DNA of 64,000 nt from Natronolimnobius baerhuensis (GTDB lineage: Archaea; Halobacteriota; Halobacteria; Halobacteriales; Natrialbaceae), in assembly GCF_002177135.1 (NCBI RefSeq), contig NZ_MWPH01000001.1, forward strand, positions 1,054,001 to 1,118,000, written 5' to 3'. Of this stretch, positions 25,753 through 34,271 are shown in pieces (position 1 is the first letter of the stretch; every line of letters begins with the position of its first letter). The position numbers were made by a program, and so were the translations under genes. The notes under the pieces were generated by a model. The model did not search any database. It had not been told where the DNA came from and worked only from the letters and a program-made list of their open reading frames with translations.

Positions 25753-25977
25753 ATGAACGAGCGTACGCGCACGGTGACTGCATTTGCCGGCGTTCTCACT
25801 GTCGTCGGGCTGGTCCTGATCGGGAGCTACGGCGCTGTCGACGGCTACCTGCTCGAGTCGCCCGGCGAATTGTTTGCACCGTCGGTCGGGGCCCTCGCCG
25901 TGGTACTTCTCGTGGTCGGTGGGTTGACCGTTCTGGGAACGCAGGCCGGACGGCAACTGGAAACGAGCTACTGGTAG
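25753..25977 (+). CDS. Small two-helix membrane protein
   Basis: The 74-residue protein has two hydrophobic helices (VTAFAGVLTVVGLVLIGSYG, about 8-27, and SVGALAVVLLVVGGLTVLG, about 44-62) joined by a short loop. It ends with a polar tail QAGRQLETSYW. No family was recognised. The frame has normal haloarchaeal codon bias, which supports a real gene. Confidence 0.55.
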   Translation: MNERTRTVTAFAGVLTVVGLVLIGSYGAVDGYLLESPGELFAPSVGALAVVLLVVGGLTVLGTQAGRQLETSYW

Positions 25978-26003
25978 CCGGAAGCGTCTCGCTGCAGTTC
26001 CCG

Positions 26004-26780
26004 TTACTGTACCACGGTGCTCGTAAGGATCAGATCGGCTGCCGCGTCGGGGGCGTCCCAGTGTGGATAGTGGCCGCACTCATCGAACCAGTAGAGTCGT
26101 GCGTCGGGAAACTGCTCCATCGCTCGGGGTGCCTGTCGCGGAAGCGTGACGCGGTCCTTGCGGCCCCAGCCGATGACGACCGGGCCTGGTGTGGCGTCCG
26201 TCCCCCGCTGGCCAGGACCGAACGCTAATCGACGCAGCAGTTCGTCGAATGACGGCGAGGCGGCGAACGTGCGCAGTTCTTCACGGGCAACGTCGGCTGG
26301 CAGGTCCCAGGGGCGCGCCGAGAGCTGGGCCAACAACAGGGTTCGGCCCACGGCACTGGCGGTAAGCGGCGTCAACACCGGCTGGAGCGCGCGAACGAGA
26401 CGGATAGACGGAGCGAGCGTCGCATAGAAGAAGTATCGTTCCCACCCCGTCCAGAAGCCACCGGGTGCAAGCGCGACGGTTGCGCCAACGTCGCCCCGAC
26501 GGGCGAGTTCGAGAACGAGCCGCCCACCCATCGAGTTCCCGACGATGTCGACTCCCTCGAGGTCGTTCGCCTCGAGAAACGACGTGACGGCGTCGGCGAG
26601 CGTGTCGATAGAAACCTCGCCGGACAACGGCGGCGTCTCCCCGTGACCGGGCAGATCCACGGCGACTACCTCGCGTTCGGCTGCCAGGTCATCGAGGACG
26701 GGCCGCCACGTCCGCCAACTCCCGCCGAGTCCGTGAACGAGCACGAGCGGCTCGCCCGATCCACGACGGATGTGGTTCAT
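26004..26780 (-). CDS. Alpha/beta-fold hydrolase
   Basis: The 258-residue protein has the fold's landmarks in order: oxyanion HGLGGS after PLVLVHGLG (about 16-22), nucleophile elbow GNSMGG (Ser about 86), acid GWGRKDRVTLP, and catalytic His in CGHYPHW. A cap domain lies between (WTGWERYFFYATLAPS onward). The substrate is unknown; similar enzymes are esterases, haloperoxidases or C-C hydrolases. The start is Met at 26780, with another Met two codons earlier. Confidence 0.87.
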   Translation of the reverse strand: MNHIRRGSGEPLVLVHGLGGSWRTWRPVLDDLAAEREVVAVDLPGHGETPPLSGEVSIDTLADAVTSFLEANDLEGVDIVGNSMGGRLVLELARRGDVGATVALAPGGFWTGWERYFFYATLAPSIRLVRALQPVLTPLTASAVGRTLLLAQLSARPWDLPADVAREELRTFAASPSFDELLRRLAFGPGQRGTDATPGPVVIGWGRKDRVTLPRQAPRAMEQFPDARLYWFDECGHYPHWDAPDAAADLILTSTVVQ

Positions 26781-26955
26781 TAGCATACAGGTCGGATCAC
26801 ACCCAGCCGTGTAGACGTTTGCCCTGCACGCTGTGTGGCCTGCTCGGAGACTAATCCGGCACGACAGAACGTTCCAGTGCTCGTATAGAGCACCCATTCG
26901 CGCGTCACAATCGGGGTGCGCCATCAACATCGAAACCGAAACACGGTTCCGTTCG

Positions 26956-27627
26956 CTATCGTTCTCTGCGCCCCTTCGTCTGGCGATAATCCGACGCCAT
27001 CAGCGACGCGAAGTGCTCGAGCCACGCCTGGGTCTGGTCGTCAGTCTGCACTGCAGGCTCGAGCATCGGGACGAGTTCGAACCCACGCCCGCGGATCGTC
27101 GTCGCGTGGGCGTCGGGCAGTTCAAGTTCGTCGACCGGCGTCGTCGTGTACTCTGCGCCCAGTTCCGCGAGCGCGCGCTGGCCGACCGGAATCAGAATCT
27201 CAGGGTTGATCATCCGAACTTCGGCGTTGAGGTACGGCTCGCAGGTGCCGATTTCCTCGTCCGTCGGCGGGCGCTCGGGGTCGCGACACCGCGTGAGATT
27301 CGTCACGTACACGTTCTCGAGTTCCGGCCGCTCGGCCGGCGACGTTGCATCACAGAGTGCGAGTCGCTCGAGGATGCGTCGAAGGCCGCCATCGCCTGAA
27401 CCGTCGCCATCCTCGGCGTCGCCATCCGCGTTGTCTGGACTCGCGACGAACGGAATGCCCGTCTCGTCGGCCGCCGGCGAGGGGCGTTCGCCGACGAACA
27501 GGAAATCCGCACCCACGTCGCCGTAGCCGTGGACGACCTGCGTGCGCGGCTCACAGAGGTCGGGACAGTTCTGACACGCCTCGTCCATGTTGAACGGGTT
27601 CGCCCAGGTTTGCTGATTCGCGTCCAC
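26956..27627 (-). CDS. Uracil-DNA glycosylase superfamily protein
   Basis: The 223-residue protein starts at GTG (VDANQQTWANPFNMDEACQNC). It has the family 4/5 pattern: CxxCxxLC at the N-terminus, VGADFLFVGERPSPAADETGIPF (catalytic loop equivalent to GExPG), LENVYVTNLTRCRDPERPPT, and INPEILIPVGQRAL. Cys residues at the N-terminus and in TRCRDP/GTCEPYL fit an iron-sulfur cluster. The canonical loop contains ERPS rather than EAPG, so specificity may differ. An acidic Gly/Asp insertion (about 65-80) is specific to this protein. The role is removal of uracil or deaminated bases from DNA. Confidence 0.84.
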   Translation of the reverse strand: MDANQQTWANPFNMDEACQNCPDLCEPRTQVVHGYGDVGADFLFVGERPSPAADETGIPFVASPDNADGDAEDGDGSGDGGLRRILERLALCDATSPAERPELENVYVTNLTRCRDPERPPTDEEIGTCEPYLNAEVRMINPEILIPVGQRALAELGAEYTTTPVDELELPDAHATTIRGRGFELVPMLEPAVQTDDQTQAWLEHFASLMASDYRQTKGRRER

Positions 27628-27714
27628 ACTCGAGTCTCGAGCGGCGCAAGTAAAAACGACGCGACTGGCAGTGCAACCCGAGTAACCAGCCAAGTAGCGA
27701 TCTATATCTCCCAG

Positions 27715-27954
27715 TCAGCGACCCAGTCCGCCGCGCTCGTTGACCTCGAGAATGAACTTCACGTTGCGGACGATTTCCTCGGGCGTGGTCTCCTCGTCCT
27801 CGTCGTAGAGGTCGCTGGTGCGATAGAGGATGTTCGCGAGTTGCTTGCTCTCGCTCGTCTCGCCGCGAACGTCGTCTGCGACCGCTCGGAGGAGTGCAAC
27901 CCGTTCGGGGTCCGGGTCGGTGTCGAACGACTCGTCGACCTCGTCGCTCGTCAT
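27715..27954 (-). CDS. 79-residue conserved acidic protein downstream of mrp
   Basis: The product begins MTSDEVDESFDTDPDPERVALLRAVADDVRGE and ends FILEVNERGGLGR. It is helical and acidic with no Cys. The ATG overlaps the stop of the Mrp gene (ATGA), so the two are probably co-translated. The function is unknown; co-occurrence suggests a helper of the Fe-S carrier. Confidence 0.7.
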   Translation of the reverse strand: MTSDEVDESFDTDPDPERVALLRAVADDVRGETSESKQLANILYRTSDLYDEDEETTPEEIVRNVKFILEVNERGGLGR

Positions 27955-29045
27955 TGCTCCGGAGAGCGAGAGGCAGTCTCGTTGTGACGGGACTGGGACG
28001 CTCCGCGCCGGTGTACGATCCCCGTGTTGTTCGCGACGTTTTCGGTGAGCATCCGGAACGCGTCGCCCGCCTCGCTGTCGTCCTCGAGCACGGTCGGCGT
28101 CCCGCCGTCGCCGCCCTCGCGGATGGACGGATCGAGCGGAATCGAGCCAAGGAACGGCATCTCGTGGGCGTCGGCGAACTCCTTGCCACCGCCGGAGCCG
28201 AAGATGTCGTGCTGGCCGCCACAGTCGGGGCAGGCAAAAGAGGACATGTTCTCGGCGATCCCCAGCACGACGGTGTCGTGTTTGGCGAACATCTCGAGGC
28301 CCTTGCGCGCGTCGTCCAGGGCAACGTCCTGGGGCGTCGTGACGATCACTGCGCCGGTGACGGGCATCGTCTGGAGCATCGTCAGTTGGGTGTCGCCGGT
28401 GCCCGGCGGGAGGTCGACGACGAGGTAGTCGAGTGCGCCCCACTCGACGTCCTCGGTGAGTTGGGTGATGACCTTGTGGACCATCGGCCCGCGCCAGATG
28501 ACAGGGTCGTCCTCGCCGGTCAGGAAGGCCATGCTCATCAGTTTCACGCCGTACTTTTCGGGCGGAACGAGCGTCTCGTCCTCGGTTGCACCCGGCGGCT
28601 CGTCGGCGTCGACCATCCGCGGCACGTTCGGGCCGTACACGTCCGCATCGAAGAGGCCGACGCGCGCGCCGAGTTGGGAGAGTCCTGCCGCGAGGTTGAC
28701 CGCGACGGTCGACTTCCCGACGCCCCCCTTGCCCGAGGAGACGGCGATGACGTTCTTGACGCCCGGCAGCACCTGCTCGTCCGTCACCACGTCATCGCGG
28801 TCGGGAATGCTCGCCGAGAGGTCGGGGTCGATACCCTCCTCGAGGAACAACTCACGAATTTCCCCGGCGATGTCGGATTCGGTCGGCGAGTAGGGCGCAC
28901 CGAGTGCGAGGTCGATGGCAATCTCGAGGCCGTCCTCGCCGTCCTCGACGCTGATGTCGTTGACGAGTCCGAGCGAGACAATATCGTCGCCGAGTTCCGG
29001 ATCTTCGACCGTCCGGAGGCGGTCGCGAACAGCGGCTTCGTCCAT
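27951..29045 (-). CDS. Mrp/NBP35-type iron-sulfur carrier ATPase
   Basis: The 364-residue protein has an N-terminal MIP18-like domain (MDEAAVRDRLRTVEDPELGDDIVSLGLV), then a P-loop with deviant Walker A SSGKGGVGKSTVAVNLAAGL (about residues 104-123), Walker A' DADVYGPNVPRM, and LDYLVVDLPPGTGD. The CPDCGG pair near FACPDCGGQHDIFG can bridge an Fe-S cluster between two protomers. It assembles and transfers Fe-S clusters. The start at MDEAA (29045) is the family start; 23 upstream codons are unlikely. Confidence 0.93.
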   Translation of the reverse strand: MDEAAVRDRLRTVEDPELGDDIVSLGLVNDISVEDGEDGLEIAIDLALGAPYSPTESDIAGEIRELFLEEGIDPDLSASIPDRDDVVTDEQVLPGVKNVIAVSSGKGGVGKSTVAVNLAAGLSQLGARVGLFDADVYGPNVPRMVDADEPPGATEDETLVPPEKYGVKLMSMAFLTGEDDPVIWRGPMVHKVITQLTEDVEWGALDYLVVDLPPGTGDTQLTMLQTMPVTGAVIVTTPQDVALDDARKGLEMFAKHDTVVLGIAENMSSFACPDCGGQHDIFGSGGGKEFADAHEMPFLGSIPLDPSIREGGDGGTPTVLEDDSEAGDAFRMLTENVANNTGIVHRRGASQSRHNETASRSPEQ

Positions 29046-29207
29046 ACAGAATCGTCCGTCGCAGCGTCGAAAAGAGTTGTGTTCCCACTGGTTTGTGTTG
29101 TGGGTCTCGCTCACGGTGTACAGGAGTACACTGTTCGCGTTCGTCCGTCACTCTTGTTAGGATCCGATCCGCGAATCGATCAATCCGCGTGCAAAAGTAG
29201 AGAACAG

Positions 29208-30851
29208 CTACTCTGAACTGGACTCGATACCGCGAATCTCAAATCTCGCACCGCCAGCTGCACTCTCTGTGACCGAGATTTCCCACTGATGTGCGGTAAC
29301 AATCTCGGCTACGATAGCGAGACCAAACCCTGTCCCCCCTTGCTGGGTCGTAAATCCCGGCTCAAACAACTCATCCCGGTGTTCCGATGGAATCCCAACC
29401 CCATCATCTTCGACGAAGAATCCCGCATCATCCGACAGAGTCCCGATTGTGATAGTCACGTCCTCGCCACCGTGCTCGATGGCGTTCCGATAGAGATTCT
29501 CGAGGGCTTGTCGTAATCGTTCGCGGTCAGCCTGAACCGTCAGTGAATCAGCAACCGCAAGAGTTGCCTCGGCACTGTCGACCATCTCCCAACTCTCTCG
29601 AGCCACGGTCCCGAGTTCGACCGATTCGGTTTCGTCGATGTCTATCCCAGACCGGGCGAGTGAGAGCAGATCCTCGATGAGGGCTTCCATTCGTTGGTGA
29701 GCCTCCTCGACGTACGCTAGATGGTCCAGTTCGCCGGTTTCCGACGCCAGTTCAAGTCCTCCTTTGGCAACGGTGAGTGGATTGCGGAGATCGTGTGACA
29801 CAATACTGGCGAACTGCTCCAAGCGTTCGTTCTGACGTTCGATCTTCCGCCGGTACTGCTCACGTTCGCTCACGTCGGTCAACGTGATCATCCGTCCGAT
29901 CCGCGTGCTATCGGCCGAAAACGGATTTGTGGTGACTCGATAGTAGCGCGTGGGGTTGAACTGCGTGATGGGAATAATCTGATCTGGACCGTCCAACGCA
30001 TCCGCAAGCGCAGAATCGACAGCGTCTACTGGTTCCTGCTCGGCGTGTTCCAGCCCAGGAAAGAGGGTTTCAGCGGTGTGATTCCATTCGTGGACGCAGT
30101 CAGCCTGGTCCAGTAGAATGACGGGATTGTCTGATTCGCCGGTCAGTTGGACGGTTTGGAACCGTTCGACGTACACGTAGAGGATGCCGACGGCAAAGGC
30201 TGCAACTCCCAACGGCGAGTACGTAACTTCAAGAAGATATGGCGTAACGTTTCCCAGAAAATCGAAGACGACGGGCACACCCGTAAGGCCAACTACGACT
30301 ACCAGCGGCGTCGTCTCGTAACTGACCTTTGTGAAGAGTTCAAAAAGCATGAACAGACCAATGCTGGCGAGTGCGTACGCCAGTCCCATGATAATCCAGT
30401 GAAGCGGTTCGTGATGGATGGCCAGATGTCGGAAGGGAGTGGTGTCAACCTCAGCAGAAAAATACTGACCGTGAATTGGATTTGTAACCTTCACCAAGAC
30501 GACCGCAAGGAATGTGGCGAGTGCTGCCCACCGGACTGTACGCATTCGGTGAAGAGTCCGACCGGTGTAAGCCGAACAAAAGTACAGCCACGGTCCAACT
30601 GACGCGATTCCGATGATGAGGCCTCCGAGGAAGGCTATATACTGAAGTGTTGGGGTCGGTGCGAGAAGGTACGCGACGTGGGCGAACGTCCACCCGCAGG
30701 AGAGAACGAGTAACGCACCCAATCCACGTCGAGTGTCTGCGTCTTCAATGCGTGCCAGACCGCGAAGACTCACGAGACAGACAAGCCCAGTAATAGTGAA
30801 GACGCCGACATGCAACAGAAGTAGTGGCTCTTCTAAACCGAATTGGGCCAT
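29208..30851 (-). CDS. 7TM-type sensor histidine kinase with PAS domain
   Basis: The 547-residue protein begins MAQFGLEEPLLLLHVG and has seven membrane helices (about 1-225). A PAS domain (NPVILLDQADCVHEWNHTAETLFPG) follows, then a coiled coil and dimerisation helix with SIVSHDLRNPLTVAKGGLEL (His phosphoacceptor). The ATPase domain has N box LENLYRNAIEHG, G1 DDGVGIP and G2 GGTGFGLAIV. It is the second 7TM kinase of the window and likewise has no adjacent response regulator. Intergenic signals were not resolved. Confidence 0.92.
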   Translation of the reverse strand: MAQFGLEEPLLLLHVGVFTITGLVCLVSLRGLARIEDADTRRGLGALLVLSCGWTFAHVAYLLAPTPTLQYIAFLGGLIIGIASVGPWLYFCSAYTGRTLHRMRTVRWAALATFLAVVLVKVTNPIHGQYFSAEVDTTPFRHLAIHHEPLHWIIMGLAYALASIGLFMLFELFTKVSYETTPLVVVVGLTGVPVVFDFLGNVTPYLLEVTYSPLGVAAFAVGILYVYVERFQTVQLTGESDNPVILLDQADCVHEWNHTAETLFPGLEHAEQEPVDAVDSALADALDGPDQIIPITQFNPTRYYRVTTNPFSADSTRIGRMITLTDVSEREQYRRKIERQNERLEQFASIVSHDLRNPLTVAKGGLELASETGELDHLAYVEEAHQRMEALIEDLLSLARSGIDIDETESVELGTVARESWEMVDSAEATLAVADSLTVQADRERLRQALENLYRNAIEHGGEDVTITIGTLSDDAGFFVEDDGVGIPSEHRDELFEPGFTTQQGGTGFGLAIVAEIVTAHQWEISVTESAAGGARFEIRGIESSSE

Positions 30852-30981
30852 TGACTGAATGTACTCAGTGAGGCTACAAGTAAGTACATCTGTGCATATC
30901 CAACCCCGAGGCCTCGTACAGGGGGAGTATCCTATAGATCGATAACACCGCTCCCTCTCGAGGACGCCCGCGGATGCAACG

Positions 30982-31305
30982 CTATGCGTTGAAATCGAAT
31001 CGCGGCCCGCCGTACGTCGGCGGATCCGGGTCGAGTTCGACGCCCTGCTCGTAGCGGACGAAATTCAGGTAGAAGAGTCGCCCACAGCCCGCGACTGGCT
31101 CACCCTCGAGATCAGTGACGGGGCCGTCCTCACCGCAGCGAAACTCGATCCCGTCGGCCGATTCGAGGTCGTCGTCGGTCGGCTCGGCGTACTCCCAGCC
31201 GGGCTGGGGACTCGTGGTGACCGACCGATCCGCGAGCTCGAGTGCGCGCTCGACGCTGACGACGGCGTCGCAGTGGGGACAGGTGTATCGAACGGTGACG
31301 GACAT
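30982..31305 (-). CDS. Conserved zinc-ribbon protein
   Basis: The 107-residue protein begins MSVTVRYTCPHCDAVVSVERALELAD and later has GIEFRCGEDGPVTDLEGEPVAGCGRLFYLNFVRYEQG. A CPHC knuckle plus two further Cys could bind zinc. It ends with a Pro/Tyr-rich tail (PDPPTYGGPRFDF). No function is known. It is divergent from the DUF5783 gene with about 97 bp between. Confidence 0.65.
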   Translation of the reverse strand: MSVTVRYTCPHCDAVVSVERALELADRSVTTSPQPGWEYAEPTDDDLESADGIEFRCGEDGPVTDLEGEPVAGCGRLFYLNFVRYEQGVELDPDPPTYGGPRFDFNA

Positions 31306-31402
31306 GAACGCTTCTACGCGCGTGGAGACCGTAAGCCTGCGGTCGCCCATTCGATGCTCTCGAACCGGGTACGTTTACCCGCTCGCGGCCACAGAGTCAG
31401 CC

Positions 31403-31738
31403 ATGAGCGACGGCACGACCGAGTTCGACCCCGACAAGTTCGAGGACAAATACGTCCACTACTTCGACGAACTACAGGCGGCGTACTCGAGTGCGTACAA
31501 CCAACTCCACGGCCACTACGACTCGCGGGTGCTCAAGGCAATCGACCGGAAGGTCTTGGCCGAAAGCGAGCCGGTCTACACCGGCGACGGCGAGTTTCGC
31601 GTCGACCTGCCGGACGACCTCGAGGACCGCGTCGGCCCCGTGGCCGACCACGAGCAGTTTGAGCCTGTTCTCGAGGAACTCTGTGCAGGAATTGAGCGAG
31701 AGCTACAGCGGATTTTCGGCCTCGAGACTGACGCGTAG
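31403..31738 (+). CDS. DUF5783 family protein
   Basis: The 111-residue protein begins MSDGTTEFDPDKFEDKYVHYFDELQAAYSS and continues with KAIDRKVLAESEPVYTGDGEFRVDLPDD and a C-terminal helix LEELCAGIERELQRIFG. It resembles a small haloarchaeal family annotated DUF5783. Role unknown. Confidence 0.75.
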   Translation: MSDGTTEFDPDKFEDKYVHYFDELQAAYSSAYNQLHGHYDSRVLKAIDRKVLAESEPVYTGDGEFRVDLPDDLEDRVGPVADHEQFEPVLEELCAGIERELQRIFGLETDA

Positions 31739-31818
31739 TCCGTTCCGGAGCGCGAACGACTCGACTGTGGCTGACAATACCCGGAACACCTTTGCCGCTG
31801 ACGGGAATCCGTTGCAGT

Positions 31819-32670
31819 ATGATCGACGAGACGGTCGAGGAGATCCAGGAAATGCAGACACACAGCTCCTCGGTAGTCGCCGTACGGGCCACCCGAGCAC
31901 TCGAGGAGTTGCTCGAGCGAGAGTTCGCCACCGTCGAGGAGTACGTTCGCGACCTCGAGCGCAACGGCTCGGTGTTACGGCGGGCAAATCCCTCGCACGC
32001 GTCACTACAGAATGCGGTTCGAGCAGTCGTCGAGGCGGTCGCAGAGGCTGACCCAGACACTGTCGAGGAGGCAAAAGAACTGACACAGCAGCGTATCGAT
32101 ACCGTCATCTCACGGGTCGAATCGGCCAAGCAACGAGCCGCCGAAAACGCCGTCGACTATCTCGAGGACGGCGCAACGTTGCTCACGCACGATTACTCCT
32201 CGACAATTATCGAGGCCCTCGAGCAAGCCGTTGATGCGGGCAAGACGTTTGACGTCTACGTTACCGAAGCGCGCCCGCGCTACATTGGCCGGAAGACCAC
32301 CCGCACGCTCGCTGGTCTCGATGGTGTCGAGCCAACGCTGATCACCGACAGCGCACACGGCCACTACCTGCCGGAGTGCGATCAGGTCATCGTCGGTATG
32401 GACTGCATCGTCGACGACACGCTCTACAATCGTGTTGGGACGTTCCCAATCGCGGCGACGGCAGCCCACCTCGAGGTGCCGGTGACCGTCCTCGGGGCCG
32501 CCTCGAAGATCGTCACCGAAGGGTTCGTCTTCGAGAACGAGTACCGGCCGGGCAGTGAAGTTATGCCCGAACCCGCAGAGGGATTTGCCGTCGCAAATCC
32601 AAACTACGACGCAACGCCGGTCGAGTTGCTCGAGAGCGTCATCACTGACGACGGCCGAGAGACGTTCTAA
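31819..32670 (+). CDS. eIF2B/ribose-1,5-bisphosphate isomerase family protein
   Basis: The 283-residue protein has an N-terminal helical bundle (MIDETVEEIQEMQTHSSSVVAVRATRALEELL) followed by a Rossmann-like NagB/RpiA-fold half: GATLLTHDYSSTIIEAL, DVYVTEARPRYIGRKTTRTLAG, VGMDCIVDDTLYNRVGTFPIAATAAHLEVPVTVLG. These match the eIF2B alpha/beta/delta family, which in archaea includes ribose-1,5-bisphosphate isomerase of AMP salvage. The protein is shorter than classical isomerases (about 320) and several key residues cannot be checked here, so either role is possible. A T-run terminator follows at 32675-32680. Confidence 0.8.
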   Translation: MIDETVEEIQEMQTHSSSVVAVRATRALEELLEREFATVEEYVRDLERNGSVLRRANPSHASLQNAVRAVVEAVAEADPDTVEEAKELTQQRIDTVISRVESAKQRAAENAVDYLEDGATLLTHDYSSTIIEALEQAVDAGKTFDVYVTEARPRYIGRKTTRTLAGLDGVEPTLITDSAHGHYLPECDQVIVGMDCIVDDTLYNRVGTFPIAATAAHLEVPVTVLGAASKIVTEGFVFENEYRPGSEVMPEPAEGFAVANPNYDATPVELLESVITDDGRETF

Positions 32671-32674
32671 GACG

Positions 32675-32680
32675 TTTTTT
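32675..32680 (+). terminator. Oligo-T terminator after the eIF2B-like gene
   Basis: Six consecutive T begin 4 nt after the stop codon, a typical archaeal terminator. Confidence 0.5.
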
Positions 32681-32754
32681 CACTCGTTCCTGTGATAGTC
32701 ATCGCCGTGTGAGCATGGCACACAGATTATCCCCGTAGCCGTCGTCTACGTGGT

Positions 32755-34041
32755 ATGCGTCTGGTACAGGTGTTCGTTCCACGGGGGGAACTGGACCTCG
32801 TCCTCGAGACGGTCGAATCGACCGGCCTCGACTACGGCGTCGCCGCGGAGACGAGCCACGATGAGTTCGAAGCAATCGTCTCCATCCCAACACCGCCACC
32901 TGGCGTCGAGCCACTACTCGAGGCATTGCGACGCGCTGGCCTCGACGAGCAAGCCTATACGGTCGTTACCGCCGCAGAAACCGTTGTCTCGAGTCGAGCC
33001 GATGACCTCCACGGCCAGTTTAGCGGGACGCGCATCTCTCGGGAGGAGTTACAGGCTCGAGCGGCAGATCTCGCGCCGGCAGCGTCGACGTACTACGCGT
33101 TGCTCGTCGTGAGTACGATAATCGCGACCGCTGGCTTGTTGCTGGATTCGGCGGCGACGATCATCGGTGCGATGGTCGTTGCACCGCTTATGGGACCCGC
33201 GCTGGCTGCAAGCGTCGGCGTCGTTGTCGACGACGAGAATCTCGCACAGCGTGGTGTAACGCTCCAGATAAGCGGACTCGTTCTCGCCGTCGTGACGGCG
33301 GCCGTCCTCGGATGGGTTCTCCGGGGAACCGTCCTATTGCCACCCGGTCTCGATATCACGACGATTCCACAGGTCGCCGAACGAATCAGTCCAACACTTC
33401 TCGCACTGTTTCTCGCACTCGGCTCCGGCGTTGCTGGCGTCATCAGTCTCGTTCGCGACGTCGGCTCCGTGCTGGTTGGCGTCGCGATTGCAGTCGCGCT
33501 CATTCCGCCCGCAGCAACCGCCGGCCTCGGAATCGCATGGGGCGATCCAACGGTCGTCATCACCGCCGGCACGCTCGTCCTCGTCAACATGCTCTCGATC
33601 AACCTCACCGCCTTGCTCTTGCTCTGGCTGGCAGGCTACCGGCCCGCCCAGGACACAGATCTCGAGCGAGCCTACGGCCGCCTGCGGTCGCGAGTGCTCG
33701 TTCTCGGCGTTGCAATCGTGCTCCTGACGGCCGTCCTCGGCGGCGTCACCTACGGCACGTACCAGACCGCCGCCGTCGAACACGACGTCCAGACCGAACT
33801 CGAGGCCATGAGCGCGGATCCACCGCTCGAGGGCGTCGCGTTCCAGGAAGTCGCGTTCGAATACGAACTGCTCGATGTCTACACCGGCCAACAGCCGGTC
33901 GCCACCGTTCTCGTCGAGCGCCCGCCCGGGACAGAACTTCCCGACAACTTCGCCGATGACGTCCGCGAGCGCCTCGAGACAGCAACCGGCACCTCGCTCG
34001 AGGTGATCGTCGAACTGGTCGAGACACAGCGCAGTCACTGA
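32755..34041 (+). CDS. TIGR00341/DUF389 membrane protein
   Basis: The 428-residue protein has an N-terminal soluble domain (MRLVQVFVPRGELDLVLETVESTGLDY, about 1-95), a DUF389 membrane core of six or more helices (STYYALLVVSTIIATAGLLLDSAATIIGAMVVAPLMGPALA, about 106-145, with the conserved SAATIIGAM.VAPLMGP segment), and a C-terminal periplasmic-type domain (about 335-428). DUF389 proteins are uncharacterised; a transport role is suspected from the topology. Single gene. Confidence 0.88.
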   Translation: MRLVQVFVPRGELDLVLETVESTGLDYGVAAETSHDEFEAIVSIPTPPPGVEPLLEALRRAGLDEQAYTVVTAAETVVSSRADDLHGQFSGTRISREELQARAADLAPAASTYYALLVVSTIIATAGLLLDSAATIIGAMVVAPLMGPALAASVGVVVDDENLAQRGVTLQISGLVLAVVTAAVLGWVLRGTVLLPPGLDITTIPQVAERISPTLLALFLALGSGVAGVISLVRDVGSVLVGVAIAVALIPPAATAGLGIAWGDPTVVITAGTLVLVNMLSINLTALLLLWLAGYRPAQDTDLERAYGRLRSRVLVLGVAIVLLTAVLGGVTYGTYQTAAVEHDVQTELEAMSADPPLEGVAFQEVAFEYELLDVYTGQQPVATVLVERPPGTELPDNFADDVRERLETATGTSLEVIVELVETQRSH

Positions 34042-34271
34042 CAGCGTGGCGTAGAGAATAGCCGTTTCAGAAACGGAGACACTATCTCGAGAATGAGTGT
34101 TAGAGAATCTATACTGTCCGTTGAGGCGATAGTAGCCGAGAGCGGTCACAACCCTTATTTCGGTGGCTGCCTGCGTGTCTGTATGAACTGGGACCGTCCG
34201 TATTTGGGATCAAAACGACAGTGTTCTCCACGACAGTGCGTCTTCCGAACCCAGAAGCGAGGTGTTTCACG

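Noticed and set aside
24329-25756. 475-codon plus-strand frame
   Set aside because: Runs antisense through tRNA-Ser and the DUF2064-like gene and is Arg/Ser-rich.
27894-29216. 440-codon plus-strand frame
   Set aside because: Antisense to the Mrp gene; sequence is Arg/Val/Asp-rich with no family.
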